Assembly: GCA_963972255.1 (NCBI GenBank)
Contig: CAXATO010000003.1
Span: forward strand, 124,001-188,000
From: UBA1479 sp002706405
Lineage (GTDB): Bacteria; Pseudomonadota; Alphaproteobacteria; Rhodospirillales; Casp-alpha2
DNA: 64,000 nt
Direction of reading: 5' to 3'
The notes under the pieces are model-generated. The model saw only the letters and a program-made list of their open reading frames with translations, ran no database searches and had not been told where the DNA came from. Made by a program: the position numbers and the translations under genes. Positions 61,120 to 64,000 of this stretch are shown here, one piece after another. Each line of letters starts with the position of its first letter. The stretch's first letter is position 1.

Positions 61120-62003
61120 GCACCCCGGCGCGACAGCAATTCCGCGACCAGGGCGGCCGGTCCTTCGGGAGGCCGCCCCGGCGCGTGCACCAGCACCATG
61201 CGGCGGAACGCTTCGGGCTCCGACAGGCGCCGGGTGACCAGCGTCTGGTCGGCGGCGGTGGGCGCCGCCAGTTCCGGCAGTACGGCGATCCCCATGCCGG
61301 CGGCGACCAGGGCGCAAACCGCTTCCGGCCGGGACATTTCCTGCACGGGGCGCACGCTTACCCCCTGATCCTGCAGCACACCGTCGATCAGCGCCCGGCT
61401 GCCCGTGCGGGCATCCAGCATCACCATGTCGGCTCCCTCCAGATCGCGCCATTTGGGGGCCCGCTTGCGCGCCAGAGGATGACCCTGGGGGCAGACCAGG
61501 CAAAAAATATCGTTGCCCAGCGGTGTCGCCGCCAAGGCGGCAATATCCCGTCCTTCGTTGAGCACGCCCAGGTCGGCGCGGCCGTCCAACACCGCCGCCG
61601 CCACGTCTTCGGCGGCCATTTCCTCGATCCGCAGGTCGATTTCCGGGTAACGGCCACGGCATTCGGCACAGCAGGGCGGCAGCAGCCGGGTGATTGCCGT
61701 CGGCACGGCGGCGATACGCACGCGCCCCCGCCGGCGCAGGGCGGTGCTGCGGGCATTCTCCAGGACATTGTTCAGATCATCCAGCAGGCCGCCGACGCGG
61801 CCCGCTAGGTCGCGCCCGGTTTCCGTCGGCCGCACGTTGCGGGTGTCGCGGTCGAACAGGGGCAGGCCCAGTTCGGCTTCCAGATGGCGCACGCTGGTGC
61901 TGACGGCGGATTGGGTCATGCCCAGGTCCTGGGCCGCGCGGGTGAAGCTGCCGTGGCGCGCGACAGCGGTCAGGACCTGTAATTGGCGAAGGGTAAAATT
62001 CAT
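61116..62003 (-). CDS. LysR-family transcriptional regulator
   Basis: The 295-residue regulator has an N-terminal helix-turn-helix (LTAVARHGSFTRAAQDLGMT, QSAVSTSVRHLEAELG) and an effector domain from about residue 90 (RGRVRIAAVPTAITRLLPPC; GMGIAVLPELAAP). It belongs to the group with a CysB/CbbR-like effector pocket; the ligand is unknown. It is divergent from a GST gene and shares with it an AT-rich region with a perfect 13-bp dyad, whose left arm includes its own start codon. So it probably represses itself and controls the GST. Its 3' end overlaps phaZ by four bases on opposite strands. Confidence 0.92.
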   Translation of the reverse strand: MNFTLRQLQVLTAVARHGSFTRAAQDLGMTQSAVSTSVRHLEAELGLPLFDRDTRNVRPTETGRDLAGRVGGLLDDLNNVLENARSTALRRRGRVRIAAVPTAITRLLPPCCAECRGRYPEIDLRIEEMAAEDVAAAVLDGRADLGVLNEGRDIAALAATPLGNDIFCLVCPQGHPLARKRAPKWRDLEGADMVMLDARTGSRALIDGVLQDQGVSVRPVQEMSRPEAVCALVAAGMGIAVLPELAAPTAADQTLVTRRLSEPEAFRRMVLVHAPGRPPEGPAALVAELLSRRGA

Positions 62004-62039
62004 AAATTTAATAGATGAATAATTATAATTTATGAATTT
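61996..62039. promoter_or_regulatory. Perfect 13-bp dyad, candidate LysR operator
   Basis: AAATTCATAAATT (61996-62008) and its exact complement AATTTATGAATTT (62027-62039) are separated by 18 bases. The DNA around is almost purely A/T, unlike the flanks. The left arm covers the LysR start codon, so binding there would block its translation start region and promoter. Confidence 0.65.
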
Positions 62040-62113
62040 GATTTAAGCAACGGCCCGGCAGATCATGAGCGTCAAATCAACAAACACCCGCCCCCCAGAT
62101 GGAGGACTTCCAA

Positions 62114-62758
62114 ATGTCAGCCCAATCAGCACCCGTCCGTATCCTCGGCCGTTCCAATTCGTTCAACGTGCGCAAGATCCTTTGGGTCTGCGACGAGATG
62201 GACATGCCTTATGAGCGCGAGGACTATGGTCGCGGCTTCCGCGCCTGCACGGATCCCGAGTTTCTCGCCCTGAACCCAGTCGCCCAGGTGCCCGTGGTGC
62301 TTGATGGCGGCGCGGTCATGCGTGAATCCAATTCCATCGTCCGCTATCTGGCATCCAAGGCGGGGCGGGACGATCTGTATCCCGCCGATCTGGTCAAGCG
62401 CCAGCAGGTCGAACAATGGATGGACTGGATCGCCTACGACCTGACCCACGCGCTGCGCGGCGCCTTCCTGGGCGGGGTGCTCCAGGAAGAGCCTTGGAAC
62501 AACGACTGGTTCATCAATCAGGGCCGCAAGGACCTGATCCACGACATGCTGATCGTCGAGGAGCATTTGGCGGCAAACGGCCCATACATCACGGGCGAAA
62601 CCTTCACCGTCGCCGATATTTCCATGGGGCTGGTGGTCAACCGTTGGTTCGTGGTCGAGGGCTTCGAGAAGCCGGAAACACCGGCGCTTGCCGCGTATTA
62701 CGAGCTTTTGAGCCAGCGCCCGGCCTACCTTGCCCACGGGCGCAACGGCCTGCCCTGA
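62114..62758 (+). CDS. Glutathione S-transferase family protein
   Basis: The 214-residue GST has a thioredoxin-fold N-terminus (VRILGRSNSFNVRKILWVCDEM) with a serine-rich active-site turn (SNSFNVRK), the glutathione-contact NPVAQVPVVLDGG and ESNSIVRYLAS, and a helical domain ending with TFTVADISMGLVVNRWF. The pattern SxSxNVRK and VMRESNSI are typical of the theta/zeta-like bacterial GSTs. GGAGGACTTCCAA precedes the ATG. Divergent from its likely LysR regulator. It probably detoxifies an electrophile sensed by that regulator; the compound is unknown. Confidence 0.93.
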   Translation: MSAQSAPVRILGRSNSFNVRKILWVCDEMDMPYEREDYGRGFRACTDPEFLALNPVAQVPVVLDGGAVMRESNSIVRYLASKAGRDDLYPADLVKRQQVEQWMDWIAYDLTHALRGAFLGGVLQEEPWNNDWFINQGRKDLIHDMLIVEEHLAANGPYITGETFTVADISMGLVVNRWFVVEGFEKPETPALAAYYELLSQRPAYLAHGRNGLP

Positions 62759-62830
62759 GGCCCGCCGGTTTCGGTCTGAATTTGCGAAAATCCGGTCGGA
62801 ATTCATAATCCGGGATGCTACAGTTTTGTT

Positions 62831-62860
62831 ACGGTTCTGTTACACAGGTAACAGAACCGT
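62831..62860. promoter_or_regulatory. Perfect 13-bp palindrome upstream of the ABC substrate-binding gene
   Basis: ACGGTTCTGTTAC (62831-62843), a 4-base loop ACAG, and GTAACAGAACCGT (62848-62860) pair without mismatch. No T-run follows, so it is not a normal terminator; an operator for a dimeric regulator or an RNA hairpin in the leader is more likely. A partial repeat, TTTTGTTAC, lies just to the left. Confidence 0.6.
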
Positions 62861-62937
62861 CCTGCCCGCAATGAACGGCGCAGGGGCGCAAAAACTGGAA
62901 GGTCATCGATCTTCACGTCTCGGAGGACATTAAGATA

Positions 62938-64000
62938 ATGAAACGCAAGGATTTCCTGCGTGCGGTTTCCGGCGCGTTGGCCGCGCTGGCCGTTTCCGCA
63001 TTACCGGCGTTTGCCGCCGATCTGGAAGGCAAACTCGTCATCGTCACATCCTATCCGCCCGATACCACGGTGACGGTGAAGAAGGCGTTCGAGGCCGCCC
63101 ATCCCGGCGTCGAAGTCGAGATGCTGAAGAAAAAGACCACCGCCGGCATCAAGTTCCTTCAGGAAACGGCGACCAACAACAAGGCCGACATGTTCTGGGC
63201 CTCGGCGCCCGACGCCTTCGAAGTGTTGAAGGGCGACGGCCTGTTGGCCAAATACGACGTCAAGGTGCAGGGCATTCCGGAAAAGGTGGGTGCCTTCCCG
63301 ATCAACGACCCCGACGGCTACTACAAGGGATTCGCCGCCTCGGGCTACGGGATCATGTGGAACACCCGCTACCTGAAGGCCAAGAAACTGCCCGTGCCCA
63401 AGACCTGGGCGGAACTGGCCGATCCGGTCTACTTCGGCCATGTCGGCATGAGCGCGCCGTCGCGCTCGGGCACCACGCATCTGACCGTGGAAACCATCCT
63501 GCAGGGCATGGGTTGGGAAAAGGGCTGGGCCCTGATGAAGGCCATGTCCGGCAACTTCAAGACCGTCACCGAACGCAGCTTCGGCGTGCCCGATGGTGTC
63601 AACTCGGGCCAGTTCGGGCTGGGCATCGTCATCGACTTCTTCGGTCTGTCGTCGCAGGCGTCGGGCTTCCCGGTCGATTTCCTGTATCCGCCGATCACCA
63701 CCCTGGTGCCGGCCAACATCGCGATCGTGAAGAACGCGCCGCATCCCAAGGCGGCGGCGGCCTTTATCGAATTCCTGCTGTCCCCGGAAGGCCAGGCGGT
63801 TCTGCTTGATCCCAAGATCCGCCGTCTGCCAGTGAACCCCGCGACCTATGCCAAGGCGCCCGCCGGGTTCCCCAACCCGTTCAAGGACCCGTCTCTCGGC
63901 TCGGCCGTCAAGTTCGACCTGGATTTGTCCAAGAGCCGCTACAACGTGGTCAATTCCCTGTTCGACGTGATGGTGACCTATCGCCTGGACGACTTGCAGA
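62938..64000 (+). CDS. ABC-transporter periplasmic substrate-binding protein (AfuA/FbpA-like), 3' end outside window
   Basis: The 354 residues present start with a signal peptide (SGALAALAVSALPAFA, cleavage after about Ala26) and an iron/phosphonate-type binding fold: LVIVTSYPPDTTVTVKKAFE, then DMFWASAPDAFEVLK, GYGIMWNTRYLKAKKLPVPK, and TWAELADPVYFGHVGMSAPS. These are hallmarks of class-1 extracellular solute-binding proteins such as FbpA/AfuA. The gene is open to the window edge, so length and stop are unknown. GGAGGACATTAAGATA precedes the ATG. Permease and ATPase genes probably follow to the right. Substrate (ferric iron, phosphoglycerate or a polyamine) is not clear. Confidence 0.92.
   Translation, partial: MKRKDFLRAVSGALAALAVSALPAFAADLEGKLVIVTSYPPDTTVTVKKAFEAAHPGVEVEMLKKKTTAGIKFLQETATNNKADMFWASAPDAFEVLKGDGLLAKYDVKVQGIPEKVGAFPINDPDGYYKGFAASGYGIMWNTRYLKAKKLPVPKTWAELADPVYFGHVGMSAPSRSGTTHLTVETILQGMGWEKGWALMKAMSGNFKTVTERSFGVPDGVNSGQFGLGIVIDFFGLSSQASGFPVDFLYPPITTLVPANIAIVKNAPHPKAAAAFIEFLLSPEGQAVLLDPKIRRLPVNPATYAKAPAGFPNPFKDPSLGSAVKFDLDLSKSRYNVVNSLFDVMVTYRLDDLQ

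Overview
The window is chromosomal DNA from a G+C-rich Alphaproteobacterium, most likely a free-living, aerobic, motile member of or near the Rhodospirillales. The evidence is a petA-petB-petC operon divergent from trmL-hemF, a thrB-rnhA pair, the MoxR/DUF58/DUF4159 cluster next to DUF1285, CoA-pyrophosphatase, DUF6111 and cca genes, DUF1194 proteins, and an intracellular cysteine-type polyhydroxybutyrate depolymerase. No rRNA, tRNA, CRISPR array, insertion sequence or prophage was seen. Both edges cut genes: ychF at the left and an ABC substrate-binding protein at the right.

Layout, left to right. 1-9.7 kb: the end of ychF; a three-gene minus-strand envelope operon (lipoprotein, M48 metalloprotease, lipoprotein) of lower G+C; a dienelactone hydrolase; methionine-salvage genes mtnP and mtnA around a double DUF1330 protein; a GST; an NAD-dependent epimerase/dehydrogenase; and a low-G+C membrane protein. 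9.7-17.2 kb: the cytochrome bc1 operon, trmL, hemF, a DUF486 protein, an isolated flgG with a sigma-54-like promoter, a quinone oxidoreductase and a RidA-like protein. 17.2-24.0 kb: a voltage-gated-type channel with a zinc ribbon, a redox-detoxification operon (azoR, glutathionyl-hydroquinone reductase, pirin) divergent from its LysR regulator, a TPP enzyme and a TauD-type dioxygenase. 24-31 kb: MoxR ATPase, a DUF58 protein and two very large membrane proteins. 31-36.9 kb: DUF1285, NUDIX, DUF6111, cca, an SGNH hydrolase, a PAS protein and a PBP4-type DacB.

37-51 kb is the most unusual part. It holds a small conserved alphaproteobacterial protein, an AraC regulator broken at a (GC)7 run, a 733-residue secreted protein with four cysteine-rich repeats plus a ricin-B lectin domain, twin DUF1194 von Willebrand proteins, a low-G+C two-gene module (membrane protein and alpha/beta hydrolase), a PhzF enzyme, and two tandem copies of a PAS-sensor plus soluble chemoreceptor pair that resembles a split aerotaxis receptor. 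51-64 kb returns to core genes: gcvT-gcvH-gcvP under a tandem glycine riboswitch, envelope proteins, thrB-rnhA, phaZ, a LysR/GST divergent pair with a perfect dyad operator, and a periplasmic binding protein preceded by a perfect 13-bp palindrome.

Functionally the window mixes respiration and haem synthesis, one-carbon and methionine metabolism, thiol and quinone detoxification, envelope maintenance and energy taxis. Functions are read from recognisable motifs; no database search was possible.
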